DNA from: Ensifer sp. PDNC004
GTDB lineage: Bacteria; Pseudomonadota; Alphaproteobacteria; Rhizobiales; Rhizobiaceae
Reading direction: 5' to 3'
NCBI RefSeq assembly: GCF_016919405.1
Contig: NZ_CP070353.1
Coordinates: 2,604,001 to 2,668,000, forward strand
DNA length: 64,000 nt
Each line of letters begins with the position of its first letter. Positions within the stretch are counted from its first letter, which is position 1. This document shows positions 35,872 through 46,817 of the stretch, in pieces. The position numbers were made by a program, and so were the translations under genes. The notes under the pieces are model-generated. The model did not search any database and was not told the DNA's origin. It saw only the letters and a program-made list of their open reading frames with translations.

Positions 35872-36345
35872 ATGGCATTGACGATACGCGCCGCGACAGG
35901 CGGCGACGAGGCGGACTGGCGTCGCCTCTGGGCCGGCTATGTCGCCTTTTCCGGCAGCGAACTCGCCGAAGACATCATCGACGGCACCTGGAACCGGTTG
36001 ATCGATCCCTCCGCGCCGCTCTTTGCGCGGCTGGCGATCCTCGACGGGCAGGTGGTCGGCTTTGCGATCTGCCAGGAGCAGCTCGCCACCTTCTTCCGCC
36101 ATCCGATCTGCTACATCGAGGATCTCTATGTCGAGCCTGCCGCACGCGGCCAGGGCGTGGCGCGGGCGATGATCGACGATCTGATCGCGCATTGCCAGGA
36201 TAAGGGCTGGGACCGGCTCTACTGGTACACCGAGGCCGACAATGCAACGGCGCGGCGGCTCTATGACCGCTACTCCGGCACCGACGAGCATGTGCGCTAC
36301 AAGGTCAATATCGGCGCGGTCCTCAAGTCAGGAAACCCGGCATAG
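35872..36345 (+). CDS. GNAT family N-acetyltransferase
   Basis: 157 aa. The acetyl-CoA loop is VEPAARGQGVARAMIDDLI, preceded by CYIEDLYVE and followed by LYWYTEADNATARRLYDRYSG, the classic GNAT end. The substrate is unknown. It follows the aldo/keto reductase gene closely. Its last 49 bases overlap the end of the convergent gene on the other strand (36297), so the two transcripts are antisense there. Confidence 0.87.
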   Translation: MALTIRAATGGDEADWRRLWAGYVAFSGSELAEDIIDGTWNRLIDPSAPLFARLAILDGQVVGFAICQEQLATFFRHPICYIEDLYVEPAARGQGVARAMIDDLIAHCQDKGWDRLYWYTEADNATARRLYDRYSGTDEHVRYKVNIGAVLKSGNPA

Positions 36346-36932
36346 GCCTCGGCATGGCGGCCTCCCTGGTTCGCCGCACCGGCCTTGGTCAAGACACCGC
36401 GCGGCTCGACGAAACTCATGATCCGGCGCGCCGGCCGCTCGTGCCATTGGATGTTGAAAGCCCAGAGCTTCGGGAAGAAACAGAGCGAGGCATAGGGCAG
36501 ATGGTCGTGGATCCACCAGGCGATCGACTGCCAGCCGCCGATCTCGCCGCGCCGGTCCCAGACCCAGGGAATGACGATACAGGCGGTGGCGCCGATGCAT
36601 CCGTCCGCATCGCGCATGTCCCAGATGTGATCTGCGGCCGAGGCCGCATTGGTCGAGCAGTTCAGCCCGTTGGCATTGCCGAAGCCGTTGACGGCGCGAT
36701 TGCGATAGCCGGATCGGATGACGAGACGACCGAAGGTCGCCTCCAGCGGCTCCAGCAACTCTTCGCACAAACGCCGCCCGGCCTCGATCGCCAGATCCGG
36801 ATCATCGGGAATGTTCGGGATGCGGTAGAAATCTGCGATTTCCGAATGCAGGAAGTCGCGGAAGAAGAAGTTTTGGGAAAGCCGCACCCGGCCGAGATCT
36901 TCAAGGCCCTTCATCGAACCGGGCTTCTTCAT
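36297..36932 (-). CDS. Hypothetical protein, possibly M15/VanY-like fold
   Basis: About 211 aa. AGAGGAAGG lies five bases before ATG 36932, which fixes the start. The middle has FGRLVIRSGYRNRAVNGFGNANG, then SAADHIWDMRDADG, then AFNIQWHERP. The order RSGYRxxxxN, an Asp-His pair with nearby Asp, and a late W-H is reminiscent of peptidase M15 proteins, but the spacing of the zinc ligands is not canonical. There is no signal peptide. Function unknown; it may be a degenerate or new M15-like group. Confidence 0.65.
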   Translation of the reverse strand: MKKPGSMKGLEDLGRVRLSQNFFFRDFLHSEIADFYRIPNIPDDPDLAIEAGRRLCEELLEPLEATFGRLVIRSGYRNRAVNGFGNANGLNCSTNAASAADHIWDMRDADGCIGATACIVIPWVWDRRGEIGGWQSIAWWIHDHLPYASLCFFPKLWAFNIQWHERPARRIMSFVEPRGVLTKAGAANQGGRHAEAYAGFPDLRTAPILTL

Positions 36933-37011
36933 GGGCCTTCCTCTCATCAAGACACGAAACCGATGGCATTCCAGATCCGGGTCTGTCGCGCCACCCGATT
37001 TCGCGCCGCGG

Positions 37012-37902
37012 CTAGCCGCTGTGCCGGAAGAAATCGATAAAGGCGCGCAGTGCCGGCCGCATCTGCCGGCGGCTCGGATAGTAGAGATAGGGACCGGCAT
37101 AGGGCGCGCACCAGTCCGCCATGACGCGCTCCAGCTTGCCTTCGGCAATCGCGGTCTCGACGCGCGACAGGAAGAGATAGGCAAGGCCGGCGCCGCCCAT
37201 TGTCGCTTTGATGATCGGTCGGTCTTCGCCAAGGATCAGCGGTCCCTCGACCGACACCGTCAGTTCCTCGCCATCCTTCTCGAATTCCCAGCGATAAAGC
37301 GTCCCGTTGGAGAAGCGCCGACGGATGCAGCGATGCTGCGCGAGGTCGCGCGGATGCTGCGGCCGGCCGTAGCGTTGGAAGTATTCGGGCGACGCGACGA
37401 CGGCGCTTTCGAGCTCCGGCCCGACCTTCACCGCGATCATGTCGGCCTCCAGGCTCTCACCGAGCCTGATGCCGGCATCGAAACCTTCCTGGACGATGTC
37501 GGTGAAGCCGTCCTCGTTGGCGATTTCGAGCACAATCTCGGGATAGCGGTCCAGGAAGGCGCCCAGGCGCGGCGCAAGGATCAGATCGGCAGCGAAACGC
37601 GGTGCAGTGATGCGAAGATTGCCGGCGGGACGCTCGCGGGCGTCGGCGGCCGCTTCCAAAGCATGGGCTATCTCGTCGAGCGCCGGCGCCAGCCGTTCGA
37701 GCAGCCGGCGCCCCTCCTCCGTCGGCGCGACGCTGCGGGTGGTGCGGGCGAGCAGGCGAATGCCGAGGCTCGCCTCGAGGCTGCCGACGGCGTGGCTGAC
37801 GGCCGACGGTGCGACGCCCAGTTCGCGCGCGGCGCCACGAAAGCTGCCATGGGCGGCGACGGCGGCCAATACCGCGAGTTGGGAGAGCTGTGTTCTGTTC
37901 AT
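37012..37902 (-). CDS. LysR family transcriptional regulator
   Basis: About 296 aa. The HTH spans LSQLAVLAAVAAHGSFRGAARELGVAPSAVSHAVGSLEASLGIRLLARTTRSVAPTEEG, the standard LysR opening, followed by the co-inducer domain (RITAPRFAADLILAPRLGAFLDRYPEIVLEI). It is divergent from an aldo/keto reductase gene 250 bases away, the usual LysR arrangement, so that gene is the likely target. A CTGTTC/GAACAG pair (37895-37922) overlaps its start. Confidence 0.93.
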   Translation of the reverse strand: MNRTQLSQLAVLAAVAAHGSFRGAARELGVAPSAVSHAVGSLEASLGIRLLARTTRSVAPTEEGRRLLERLAPALDEIAHALEAAADARERPAGNLRITAPRFAADLILAPRLGAFLDRYPEIVLEIANEDGFTDIVQEGFDAGIRLGESLEADMIAVKVGPELESAVVASPEYFQRYGRPQHPRDLAQHRCIRRRFSNGTLYRWEFEKDGEELTVSVEGPLILGEDRPIIKATMGGAGLAYLFLSRVETAIAEGKLERVMADWCAPYAGPYLYYPSRRQMRPALRAFIDFFRHSG

Positions 37903-38152
37903 TGATCGAAATAATAGAACAGCCCGTGAGAATTGACAGTGATTTTCAGCCGCCCCATCGAGCCCTATTCTTCACATGTCGCCAGCGTCAGGACGAAGCG
38001 AGGAGCTCGTCTGGCGATGACGCAGAGGAACCCGTCGCGCCGCCACAAAAGGGCGTAGGCGGCGGTGACCACCCACCATTTCATGCCTCGGACGATAGAC
38101 GTGCGCTCCCAACGCGCTAGCTCCGACGCATGGCAGCCATAAAGGACACGAC

Positions 38153-39148
<996 letters not shown>

Positions 39149-39153
39149 CACCT

Positions 39154-39180
39154 TCTCCTCGCGCCACCGGCGCGAGGAGA
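39154..39180 (+). terminator. Hairpin after LysR-linked aldo/keto reductase
   Basis: A perfect 12-bp stem TCTCCTCGCGCC (39154-39165) pairs with 39169-39180 around ACC. It starts five bases after the stop and lacks a T run. Confidence 0.65.
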
Positions 39181-39249
39181 TCACCCATCGAAATTCCCGC
39201 CGGGTGCCCTACCTCTTGATCGACGGTCAAAAGGTCAGGAGGAGCGGGG

Positions 39250-39612
39250 ATGTCCGACGAACAGGCGATCAGTGCAGTGGTGCACCTCTATGTCGACGGC
39301 ATGGCATTTGCCAACGAGGGGGCGCTGCGCAAGGCGTTCCATCCGGATGCTGCGATCATCGGCAACTACCAGGGCGCACTCGAATGGATGACGCGTGACG
39401 GCTTCATCAAGGCGATCCTCGACGCCGGCGCAGCACCGCCCGGAACACAGCCGGAAATGGACGTGCAGATGATCGACATCACCGGCGACGCCGCCACGGT
39501 GAAGGTCATCGACAGCTTCGCCGGAGAGCGCTTCTCCAATTACCTGTCGCTGGTGAAGATCGACGGCCGTTGGCTGATCGTCAACAAGATCTATCACCTG
39601 CACGCGCAATGA
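39250..39612 (+). CDS. NTF2-like (lumazine-binding-type) protein
   Basis: 120 aa alpha+beta cone fold. EQAISAVVHLYVDGMAFANEGALRKAFHPDAAIIGNYQG is the usual N-terminal helix and first strand, and NYLSLVKIDGRWLIVNKIYH closes the fold. Such putative lumazine-binding or SnoaL-like proteins may be enzymes or ligand binders. CAGGAGGAG precedes the ATG. It overlaps the following VOC gene by ATGA at 39609, so the two are coupled. Confidence 0.87.
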   Translation: MSDEQAISAVVHLYVDGMAFANEGALRKAFHPDAAIIGNYQGALEWMTRDGFIKAILDAGAAPPGTQPEMDVQMIDITGDAATVKVIDSFAGERFSNYLSLVKIDGRWLIVNKIYHLHAQ

Positions 39613-40007
39613 CGGACGGCGGACCCGAGTCCACATCGACCGGCCGGCTGCTTGCCATCGACCATGTGCAGCTTGCGATACCGGAAGGCGGCGAAGACTT
39701 GGCGCGCGGCTTCTATGGCGGATTGCTCGGGCTGACGGAGGTCGTCAAGCCCGCCAATCTGCGTGGCCGTGGCGGCTGCTGGTTCGAGCGGGGCAGCATC
39801 CGCCTGCACCTCGGCATCGACCAGGATTTCGTGCCGGCGCGCAAGGCCCATCCGGCCTTTTTGGTCGACGATCTCGAGCGGATGATCCTCAGGCTCGAAG
39901 CCGGCGGCGTGACGATCGCCGAGGACGAGCCGCTTGCCGACTACCGCAGATGTTATGTCAACGACCCGTTCGGCAACCGCATCGAGCTGATGCAGCGCGC
40001 GCAATAG
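39609..40007 (+). CDS. VOC family protein
   Basis: 132 aa. The VOC pattern is clear: LAIDHVQLAIPEGGEDLARGFYGGLLGLTEVVKP with the first His ligand, then IRLHLGIDQDF, then AFLVDDLERMILRLEAGGV, and the C-terminal CYVNDPFGNRIELMQ with a Glu ligand. It is likely an enzyme of the glyoxalase/dioxygenase superfamily or a resistance-type binder; no substrate is evident. Translationally coupled to the NTF2-like gene. Confidence 0.9.
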   Translation: MTDGGPESTSTGRLLAIDHVQLAIPEGGEDLARGFYGGLLGLTEVVKPANLRGRGGCWFERGSIRLHLGIDQDFVPARKAHPAFLVDDLERMILRLEAGGVTIAEDEPLADYRRCYVNDPFGNRIELMQRAQ

Positions 40008-40018
40008 GCCGCAACGAA

Positions 40019-40045
40019 AAGGGCCGCTGCGGTGCAGCGGCCCTT
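40019..40045. terminator. Bidirectional terminator between VOC gene and pheT
   Basis: A perfect 12-bp stem AAGGGCCGCTGC (40019-40030) pairs with 40034-40045 around GGT. On the minus strand it is followed by TTTTCG, so it can terminate pheT as well as the VOC gene. Confidence 0.85.
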
Positions 40046-40068
40046 CGGTATCCGTTTTGTCGAACGGA

Positions 40069-42495
40069 TCAGGCGCGCAGAACGCCGCCGGTCGTCTTCG
40101 TCACATTGGCGACGATCTTGGCGGTGAGCGCCTCGAAATCCTCGTCGGTGAGGGTACGCTCGACCGGCTGGATGGTCACCTCGATGGCGATCGACTTCTT
40201 GCCTTCACCGAGCGATGCGCCCTCAAAGACGTCGAAGACGCTGACGCCGGTGACCAGCTTGCGGTCGGCACCGGAAGCGGCACGCAGGATGGCGCCGGCT
40301 TCCACCGTCTTGTCGACGACGAAGGCGAAGTCGCGCTTGACCGCCTGGAACGGCGAGAGGTCGAGCGCCGGCTTGGTGCGGGTCGCCTTCTTCTTCGGCT
40401 CGGGCATGGCGTCGACATAGATCTCGAAGCCTGCAAGCGCACCCGAGACGTCGAGCGCTTCGAGCGTCTTCGGATGGAACTCGCCGAAGGTGCCGAGAAC
40501 GATCTTCGGGCCGAGCTTGATCGTGCCGGAGCGGCCCGGATGGTACCAGGCGGGACCGCCCGGCTCGAACTGGACGTTGCCCATCGGCACGCCGCAGGCT
40601 TCGAGCACCGCAATGGCGTCGGCCTTGGCATCGAAGACGTCGACCGGCTTGCCGCCGCCCTTGGCGGCGTTCGACCACAGACGGCCGGCGCCGTTCAAGG
40701 ACGCAGTACCACGACGAATACCGCCGGCAACGCGGCGCTGCGCGTCCGCCGTATCGCCTTCATAGGTGCCGGAGACTTCGAAGATTGCGACGTCGCCGAA
40801 ACCCTTGTCGGCATTGCGCTGGGCGGCGGCCAGCAGACCCGGCAGCAGCGACGGACGCATATCCGACATGTCGGAGGCAATCGGGTTCGCGAGCTTCAGG
40901 GCAGCCGAGCCACCACCGAAGAGCTTGGCCTGTTCCTCGGAGATGAACGACCAGGTGACCGCTTCGAGCATGCCGCGGCTTGCAAGCGCGCGCTTGGCAA
41001 GGCGCGTGCGGATCTGCAGCGTCGTCAGGATTTTGCCGTTAACTGTGCCGTGGCTCGGCAGCGGGGCGGCGACAATGTTGTCGACGCCGTGAATGCGCAT
41101 GACCTCTTCGACGAGATCGGCCTTGCCGTCGACATCGGGGCGCCAGGACGGAACCGAGACCTTGAAGCGATCGCCGGAACCTTCAACGCCGAAGCCGAGC
41201 TTCTTCAGGATCGAGACGCTCTCCTCGGAGGAGACTTCGAGGCCTGTCAGGCGCTTCACTTCGGAGACCGGGAAGTCGACGATCTTCGGCTCATGACCGG
41301 CATAGCCGACGACTTCGGCCTTGGCTGCCGTGCCGCCGCAGAGTTCGAGCACCAACTCGGTGGTGCGCTCGAGACCGGGCACCATATATTCCGGATCAAC
41401 GCCGCGTTCGAAGCGGTAGCGCGCATCGGTGATGATGCCGAGCGTGCGGCCGGTCTTGGCAATGTTCATCGGGTCCCAGAGCGCCGACTCGATCAGCACG
41501 TCGGTGGTGTTCTCGTCGCAGCCGGAATGTTCGCCGCCCATGACGCCGCCGATCGACTCGATCGCCTTTTCGTCTGCTATGACCACGTTGTTCGGGCCGA
41601 GCTTGTATTCGCGCTGGTCGAGCGCCAGCACCGTCTCGCCGTCCTTGGCGCGACGGACCGTCAGGTTGCCCTTGACCTTGGCGGCGTCGAAGACGTGCAT
41701 CGGGCGACCCTGGTCGAAGGTCATGTAGTTGGTGATGTCGACCAGCGCGTTGATCGGGCGCAGGCCGATGGCGAGCAGACGCTGCTGCATCCACTTCGGC
41801 GACGGGCCGTTCTTGACGCCGCGCACCAGGCGCAGCGAGAAGCCGGGGCAGAGATGCTTGTCTTCGCCGAGGTCGAGCGTCAGCTTGGTGGGCGTGTCGC
41901 CTTCCACCTTGAAGGTCGGCGCGTTGCGCGCCTTCAAGGTGCCGAGGCCGGAAGCGGCGAGGTCACGGGCAATGCCGTAGACGCTGGTGCAGTCCGGCCG
42001 GTTCGGCGTCAGGTTGATCTCGATCATCGGATCGTCGAGGCCGGCGTAAGTCGCGTAGCTCGTGCCAACGGGTGCGTCGGCCGGAAGGTCGATGATGCCG
42101 TTGTGGTCCTCGGAGATCTGCAGTTCCTTTTCCGAGCACATCATGCCGCGGCTTTCGACGCCACGGATGGTGCCGACGGCGAGCGTCACGTCGATGCCGG
42201 GAACATAGGTACCGGGGGCTGCAAAGGCGCCGACAAGGCCGGCGCGCGCATTCGGTGCGCCGCAGACGACCTGGATCGGAGCGCCGGCGCCGGTGTCGAC
42301 CATCAGCACGCGCAGCTTGTCGGCGTTCGGATGCTGCTCGGCCGAAACAACCTTGGCGATGACGAAGGGCTTGAAGGCGGCCTTGTCGTCGACGTCTTCC
42401 ACTTCGAGCCCGATCATCGTCAGGCGCGCGCAGATCTCTTCCAGCGAAGCGTCGGTTTCAAGGTGGTCCTTGAGCCAGGAAAGCGTGAATTTCAT
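40069..42495 (-). CDS. pheT: Phenylalanyl-tRNA synthetase beta subunit
   Basis: 808 aa, the usual length. Domains in order: [21 protein letters not shown] start, tRNA-binding OB/EMAP-like domain ([22 protein letters not shown]), B3/4 editing domain ([23 protein letters not shown]), B5 domain ([25 protein letters not shown]), synthetase-like core and the C-terminal ferredoxin-like anticodon-binding domain ([17 protein letters not shown]). It pairs with PheS to charge tRNA-Phe and edits Tyr. It starts 33 bases after pheS stops. Confidence 0.98.
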   Translation of the reverse strand: MKFTLSWLKDHLETDASLEEICARLTMIGLEVEDVDDKAAFKPFVIAKVVSAEQHPNADKLRVLMVDTGAGAPIQVVCGAPNARAGLVGAFAAPGTYVPGIDVTLAVGTIRGVESRGMMCSEKELQISEDHNGIIDLPADAPVGTSYATYAGLDDPMIEINLTPNRPDCTSVYGIARDLAASGLGTLKARNAPTFKVEGDTPTKLTLDLGEDKHLCPGFSLRLVRGVKNGPSPKWMQQRLLAIGLRPINALVDITNYMTFDQGRPMHVFDAAKVKGNLTVRRAKDGETVLALDQREYKLGPNNVVIADEKAIESIGGVMGGEHSGCDENTTDVLIESALWDPMNIAKTGRTLGIITDARYRFERGVDPEYMVPGLERTTELVLELCGGTAAKAEVVGYAGHEPKIVDFPVSEVKRLTGLEVSSEESVSILKKLGFGVEGSGDRFKVSVPSWRPDVDGKADLVEEVMRIHGVDNIVAAPLPSHGTVNGKILTTLQIRTRLAKRALASRGMLEAVTWSFISEEQAKLFGGGSAALKLANPIASDMSDMRPSLLPGLLAAAQRNADKGFGDVAIFEVSGTYEGDTADAQRRVAGGIRRGTASLNGAGRLWSNAAKGGGKPVDVFDAKADAIAVLEACGVPMGNVQFEPGGPAWYHPGRSGTIKLGPKIVLGTFGEFHPKTLEALDVSGALAGFEIYVDAMPEPKKKATRTKPALDLSPFQAVKRDFAFVVDKTVEAGAILRAASGADRKLVTGVSVFDVFEGASLGEGKKSIAIEVTIQPVERTLTDEDFEALTAKIVANVTKTTGGVLRA

Positions 42496-42528
42496 GATTT
42501 CACCTGTGTCCTAAATATCTGCGCGCGA

Positions 42529-43611
42529 TCAGGCCGAGAGGCCGCCGAACAAGGTCGGCATGTCCAGCGGGCGGAAGCCGTAGTGCGTCATCCAGCGAAC
42601 GTCGGCGTTGAAGAAGTCGCGCAGGTCCGGCATGCCGTATTTCAGCATGGCGATGCGATCGAGGCCCATTCCCCAGGCAAAGCCCTGGTACTCGTCCGGA
42701 TCGAGCCCGCCGGAGCGCAGCACGTTCGGGTGCACCATGCCGCAGCCGAGAATCTCCATCCAGTCGGTGCCCTCGCCGAATTTCACGATTGGGCCAGAGC
42801 GGTCGCACTGGATGTCGACCTCGAAGGACGGCTCGGTGAAGGGGAAGAAGGACGGGCGGAAGCGCATCGTCACCTGGTCCACCTCGAAGAAGGCCTTGCA
42901 GAATTCTTCCAGCACCCAGCGCATATTGGCGACGTTGGCCACCTTGTCGATGACCAGGCCTTCGACCTGATGGAACATCGGCGAGTGGGTCGCATCGGAG
43001 TCCTGCCGGTAGGTCTTGCCGGGAATAATGATGCGGATCGGCGGCTTCTGCGCTTCCATGGTGCGGATCTGCACCGGCGAGGTGTGCGTGCGCAGCACCT
43101 TGCGCTCGCCCTTCTCATCCGGGTTGAAGAAGAAGGTGTCGTGCATCTCGCGAGCCGGATGCCCTTCGGGGAAGTTCAGTGCCGTGAAGTTGTAGTAGTC
43201 GGTTTCAATGTCCGGGCCTTCGGCGATCGAGAAGCCCATGTCGCCGAAGATCGCGGTGATCTCGTCGACGATCTGGCTGATCGGGTGAATGCGGCCACGC
43301 TCGGCCGGCGACGAGCGCACCGGCAGGCTGATGTCGACGGTCTCGCGCGCCAGGCGCTCGGCGATCGCCTGGTCCTTGAGCGCCGACTTGCGAGCGGCGA
43401 TCGCTTCGGCGACCGTGTTCTTCAGCGCGTTGATCTGCGCGCCGCGGGTCTGGCGCTCCTCGGGCGTCATGGTGCCGAGCGTCTTCAGCAGCTCGGAGAT
43501 CGAGCCCTTCTTGCCGAGTGCGTTGACGCGCACCGCCTCGATCGATCCTTCGTCGCCGGCGGCGTCGATGTCCGCCAGGAGTGTCCGTTCCAGTGTTTCC
43601 AGTTCGCTCAT
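42529..43611 (-). CDS. pheS: Phenylalanyl-tRNA synthetase alpha subunit
   Basis: 360 aa catalytic subunit, class II aminoacyl-tRNA synthetase. An N-terminal coiled coil ([22 protein letters not shown]) is followed by motif 1 ([19 protein letters not shown]), motif 2 ([14 protein letters not shown]), [11 protein letters not shown], and motif 3 ([18 protein letters not shown]). The frame extends to 43845 but the natural start is ATG 43611. A kinase-fold gene lies 61 bases upstream rather than rplT. Confidence 0.98.
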   Translation of the reverse strand: MSELETLERTLLADIDAAGDEGSIEAVRVNALGKKGSISELLKTLGTMTPEERQTRGAQINALKNTVAEAIAARKSALKDQAIAERLARETVDISLPVRSSPAERGRIHPISQIVDEITAIFGDMGFSIAEGPDIETDYYNFTALNFPEGHPAREMHDTFFFNPDEKGERKVLRTHTSPVQIRTMEAQKPPIRIIIPGKTYRQDSDATHSPMFHQVEGLVIDKVANVANMRWVLEEFCKAFFEVDQVTMRFRPSFFPFTEPSFEVDIQCDRSGPIVKFGEGTDWMEILGCGMVHPNVLRSGGLDPDEYQGFAWGMGLDRIAMLKYGMPDLRDFFNADVRWMTHYGFRPLDMPTLFGGLSA

Positions 43612-43672
43612 TCTGTCCTGCCTCGATGCGGGAATGGGTTCGGTTCTATATCGGTTCTTGTCTTCAGGAATG

Positions 43673-44437
43673 TTATTGCGTCGCACCCGCCAGATAGTCC
43701 GTCGCAGCGATGAAACGGATGATATCGTTGCCCTTGCGGAAGCGCAGGAGGAAGCGCGCCAGCGGCAGCAAGCGGATGAAGAGCGGCATGATCTCGGTGA
43801 GCGCCCTGCTGGCTTCCGCCGGAGCGGCGGACTTCCAGGCGGCAAAGGCCACAGCCGGGGTCTCCGGCAGCAGGGATCGGCTCGCCACCTGCAAAAACAG
43901 CAGCCAGAGATCGCGCGCCTGGGCGGTCGCCAGCGGCATGACGCTCGCAGGCACTTCCTCGAAATCGAGGAAGCCGAATTCGCCGTTGTCGATGATGAAA
44001 TCGCGCGGATGCGGGCGTCCGTGGCAAAGGCCGGCGCGATGCAGGCGCCCGAGTTCCGCAGCGCAGCGCACCAGCAGCTGATCGTGCGCGGCGGCGTCGC
44101 TGTTGCGCAGCGGCCCCATATGCTTGCTGACCGGCAGGCCGAGATGGGAGAGAACCAGCACCTTCGGTCCGCGATAGACGACCTCGGGCGTCATGAAACC
44201 GGCCTCGGAGAAGGTCGCGATCTGGCGAACTTCGCGCTCGATCATGCCCTCGACGTCGAGAAGTGGGGAAGGCAGCAACACGGGAAGGCCACAGACCCGG
44301 GCGATGAAGGCTTGGGTGCGCAGCCAAAGACGGGGGCCTTGACGGCAATAGCGCTTGATCCAAACCATACGATCCTTGAGCTCGCAACGCTCAACACGCT
44401 CCCGGCCGGCTGCAAGCGCTGCCAGCAGAGACGTCAT
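43673..44437 (-). CDS. Kinase-fold protein (Kdo/WaaP- or BUD32-like)
   Basis: About 254 aa. The protein kinase-like fold is suggested by [17 protein letters not shown] (possible Lys), and by [37 protein letters not shown], which resembles the catalytic loop plus metal Asp of lipopolysaccharide kinases (HxDxxxxN replaced by [11 protein letters not shown]). The loop Asp is shifted, so activity is uncertain. It lies between the rplT terminator and pheS on the same strand. ATG 44437 was taken because the rplT terminator covers the longer frame. Confidence 0.65.
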   Translation of the reverse strand: MTSLLAALAAGRERVERCELKDRMVWIKRYCRQGPRLWLRTQAFIARVCGLPVLLPSPLLDVEGMIEREVRQIATFSEAGFMTPEVVYRGPKVLVLSHLGLPVSKHMGPLRNSDAAAHDQLLVRCAAELGRLHRAGLCHGRPHPRDFIIDNGEFGFLDFEEVPASVMPLATAQARDLWLLFLQVASRSLLPETPAVAFAAWKSAAPAEASRALTEIMPLFIRLLPLARFLLRFRKGNDIIRFIAATDYLAGATQ

Positions 44438-44512
44438 ATCGTCGTCATCAAGCTCCGGGACCGCGCATGGTCCCCTTCGATCGTGGTACACTTTCGTCCC
44501 GTAAAACAAGAA

Positions 44513-44543
44513 AAACCCGCGCCAGCCCTGCCAGCGCGGGTTT
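44513..44543 (-). terminator. rpmI-rplT Rho-independent terminator
   Basis: A perfect 10-bp stem AAACCCGCGC (44513-44522) pairs with 44534-44543 around an 11-base loop. Read on the minus strand it is followed by TTCTTGTTTT. It lies 40 bases after the rplT stop. Confidence 0.9.
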
Positions 44544-44582
44544 CCCAACTAATTTCAAAAACGATTTTGGGAAAACGCTGGC

Positions 44583-44987
44583 TTAACGAACAGCGCTTTC
44601 AAACTCGTTTTCCGTACCGGCTTCCTTGAGATAGGCGAGCGCCTTCTTGGAAGCTTCGACGAGGGCGCCGAATGCTGCCGGCTCATGGATAGCCATGTCG
44701 GACAGAACCTTGCGGTCGACTTCGATGCCAGCCTTGTTCAGGCCGTCGATGAAGCGGCCATAGGTCAGGCCGAATTCGCGGACGGCAGCGTTGATACGCT
44801 GGATCCAGAGAGCGCGGAAGTTGCGCTTGTTAACCTTGCGGTCGCGGTAAGCGTACTGCTTCGAACGGTCAACCGCTGCCTTGGCGGCGCGGATGGTGTT
44901 CTTGCGACGGCCGTAGAAGCCCTTGGCTGCCTTCAGCGTCTTCTTGTGCTTGGCGTGGGCGGTTACGCCGCGTTTTACACGTGCCAT
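44583..44987 (-). CDS. rplT: Ribosomal protein L20
   Basis: 134 aa protein of the large subunit, needed early in 50S assembly. [31 protein letters not shown] is the basic N-terminal extension, with [31 protein letters not shown] as the core. AGGAGAT precedes the ATG. It follows rpmI by 39 bases. In many bacteria L20 represses its own operon by binding the leader; no such structure is claimed here. A strong terminator follows. Confidence 0.98.
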   Translation of the reverse strand: MARVKRGVTAHAKHKKTLKAAKGFYGRRKNTIRAAKAAVDRSKQYAYRDRKVNKRNFRALWIQRINAAVREFGLTYGRFIDGLNKAGIEVDRKVLSDMAIHEPAAFGALVEASKKALAYLKEAGTENEFESAVR

Positions 44988-45026
44988 GTCATGATCTCCT
45001 TAACGTGTCCAATATGCCTGAAAGTC

Positions 45027-45230
45027 TTAGAGACCGTTCGGCAGGTAGTTCTTGACGACCTTCTTGCCATCGGGCTCAGCGAGGATCATCGTTCCACGCG
45101 CGTCGCGGATGAACTTATTGGTACGCTTGATCATGCCGTGGCGCTTGCCAGCAGCTGCAGCACGAACCTTGCCGGTGGCGGTGATCTTGAACCGCTTCTT
45201 GGCAGACGATTTCGTCTTCATCTTGGGCAT
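45027..45230 (-). CDS. rpmI: Ribosomal protein L35
   Basis: 67 aa. [35 protein letters not shown] is the conserved opening of L35. It forms a pair with rplT. infC, its common upstream partner, is 3.7 kb away on the same strand with a two-component system and two Asp-rich protein genes between. The 219-base space upstream (45231-45449) probably carries the rpmI promoter; I see no clear structure in it. Confidence 0.97.
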   Translation of the reverse strand: MPKMKTKSSAKKRFKITATGKVRAAAAGKRHGMIKRTNKFIRDARGTMILAEPDGKKVVKNYLPNGL

Positions 45231-45449
45231 TTTGCTACTCCATTGTTCTTAAGAATCGAAACGGACAGACGAGGTCCATTTCCAGCGTTAAGAACGGCCA
45301 CGGCATGCCCTGCCGGACCGTTCGGACGGGGGCTTATAACCGCACATCCCGAAAAGCGCAACTGGGGAATCGAAGACACAGGCTGCAAGCGGCGATCCGA
45401 TGCCTTCAGCGCCGGCACATTCCGCCATTTTGCGACGGCGCTTTGCGCC

Positions 45450-46817
45450 TCAGGCCGGATCACGCGGGCGGCGGCTGCCACCGCCGACGTCGAAGATCAG
45501 CGCGACCTCAAGACCACCCAACGCCGATTGCCCGAGCGACATGGTCGCGCCATAGGCCTCCGCTATATCGGCGCTGATCGCCAGTCCGAGGCCATTGCCG
45601 GAAGCGTGGCCCGGCGCGGCATCGGCGCTGTGGCTCCCGCGGTGCATTGCCTGCGCGCGATCGCCCTCCGCAATGCCCGGCCCATCGTCACCGACGGCGA
45701 TCCGCACCCGCCCGTCAATCATCCCCGCCGAAAGCCGGATGCGCGCCCGCGCCCATTTGGCGGCATTGTCGAGCAGGTTGCCGAGACATTCGGCAAGGTC
45801 GGCCGGATCGACGTCGATCGAAATCGACGGATCGATATCGACCTCCCAGGCAACGTCGCGCTCGGCGGTCACGGGACGCAAGACGCTGACCAGCTTGTTG
45901 CCGAGGTCGGCGATCGAGGTCGTTGCCATGCGCTCGACGCCCATGCGGGCCGCCTGAAGCTGGCGGTCGGCGCGCTGGCGCACCAGGTCGACCTGTTCGA
46001 GGGCGATGTCGCGCTGCTGTTTCGGCAGGCCTTCGGCAAGTTGCGCCAGCACCGTCAGCGGCGTCTTCAGCCCGTGGGCAAGATCGCTGGCGCGCGCCCG
46101 GGCCTGCGCCAACGCCGTCGCGCGCTCCGCAAGCAGAAGATTGATTTCGCTGACGAGCGGCTGCACCTCGCTCGGGCCGGCCAGGCCAAAGTCCTTCTCC
46201 TCGCCGGACCGGACGCGGGCGGCCCGCTCCCGCAGCCGCACCAGCGGCAGGAGGCCGAGCGCACCTTGCAGGAATGCGGCGCCGGCAAGCACGGCCGCCG
46301 TCGCCAGCAGCATCAGCCGGATGCGGCCGTGAAAGGCGGACAAGGCGTCATCGAGTTCGCCGCGCGCAAAACCGGCGGTGACGGCGAACCGCTTGGCATC
46401 CGGGCCCTCGCCCAGCATCAGAGCCTGGCGGTAGACGAGGATCGGCGCACCGTCCGGCCCCTCCGCTTCGAGGAAGCCCAGGTGGTGCGGCGCCGACGGC
46501 CGATCGGCATCGATCACCGTGTCCCAGAGGGAGCGTGAACGCAGCGGCGTGCCGCCGTCGCGGTCGAGCTGCCAGTAGCGGCCGCCGGCCGGCAGGCTAA
46601 GGCGTGGATCGGCCGGCTCGCGCGGCAGCACCAATTCACCGTTGCGCACCCGCACCTGGGCGGCAACGGTATCGACAAGCGTTGCCATTTCGGCGCGGTA
46701 GCGTCCGGCAACATAGTCGGTGAAAAGCCGGCTTAAAGACAGCCAGACCACCAGCAGAACCAGGCAGATGGCGACCGATGCGCCGATTGCCAGCCTCAGC
46801 CGCAACGAGCGGATCAT
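45450..46817 (-). CDS. PhoQ-like sensor histidine kinase
   Basis: 455 aa. A membrane helix at residues 9-29, a periplasmic domain of about 135 residues, a second helix near 167-188 and a HAMP-like linker lead to the phospho-acceptor His248 in DLAHGLKTPLTVL, which has the HxLKTPL signature of PhoQ. The ATPase has LLDNAAKWARA (N box) and GNGLGLAISADIAEA (G2 box). The periplasmic part is not obviously acidic. It overlaps the response regulator by ATGA, and two Asp-rich exported proteins lie upstream in the same direction. Confidence 0.92.
   Translation of the reverse strand: MIRSLRLRLAIGASVAICLVLLVVWLSLSRLFTDYVAGRYRAEMATLVDTVAAQVRVRNGELVLPREPADPRLSLPAGGRYWQLDRDGGTPLRSRSLWDTVIDADRPSAPHHLGFLEAEGPDGAPILVYRQALMLGEGPDAKRFAVTAGFARGELDDALSAFHGRIRLMLLATAAVLAGAAFLQGALGLLPLVRLRERAARVRSGEEKDFGLAGPSEVQPLVSEINLLLAERATALAQARARASDLAHGLKTPLTVLAQLAEGLPKQQRDIALEQVDLVRQRADRQLQAARMGVERMATTSIADLGNKLVSVLRPVTAERDVAWEVDIDPSISIDVDPADLAECLGNLLDNAAKWARARIRLSAGMIDGRVRIAVGDDGPGIAEGDRAQAMHRGSHSADAAPGHASGNGLGLAISADIAEAYGATMSLGQSALGGLEVALIFDVGGGSRRPRDPA

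Noticed and set aside
37895..37922. CTGTTC/GAACAG pair as a LysR box
   Set aside because: It overlaps the LysR start codon (ATGAACAG), so half the symmetry is explained by coding sequence; no T-N11-A core is clear.
40057..43713. 1218-codon open frame on the plus strand across pheS and pheT
   Set aside because: It is antisense to highly conserved pheT and pheS, has the low-complexity Arg/Asp/Leu bias of shadow frames in GC-rich DNA, and no recognisable domain.
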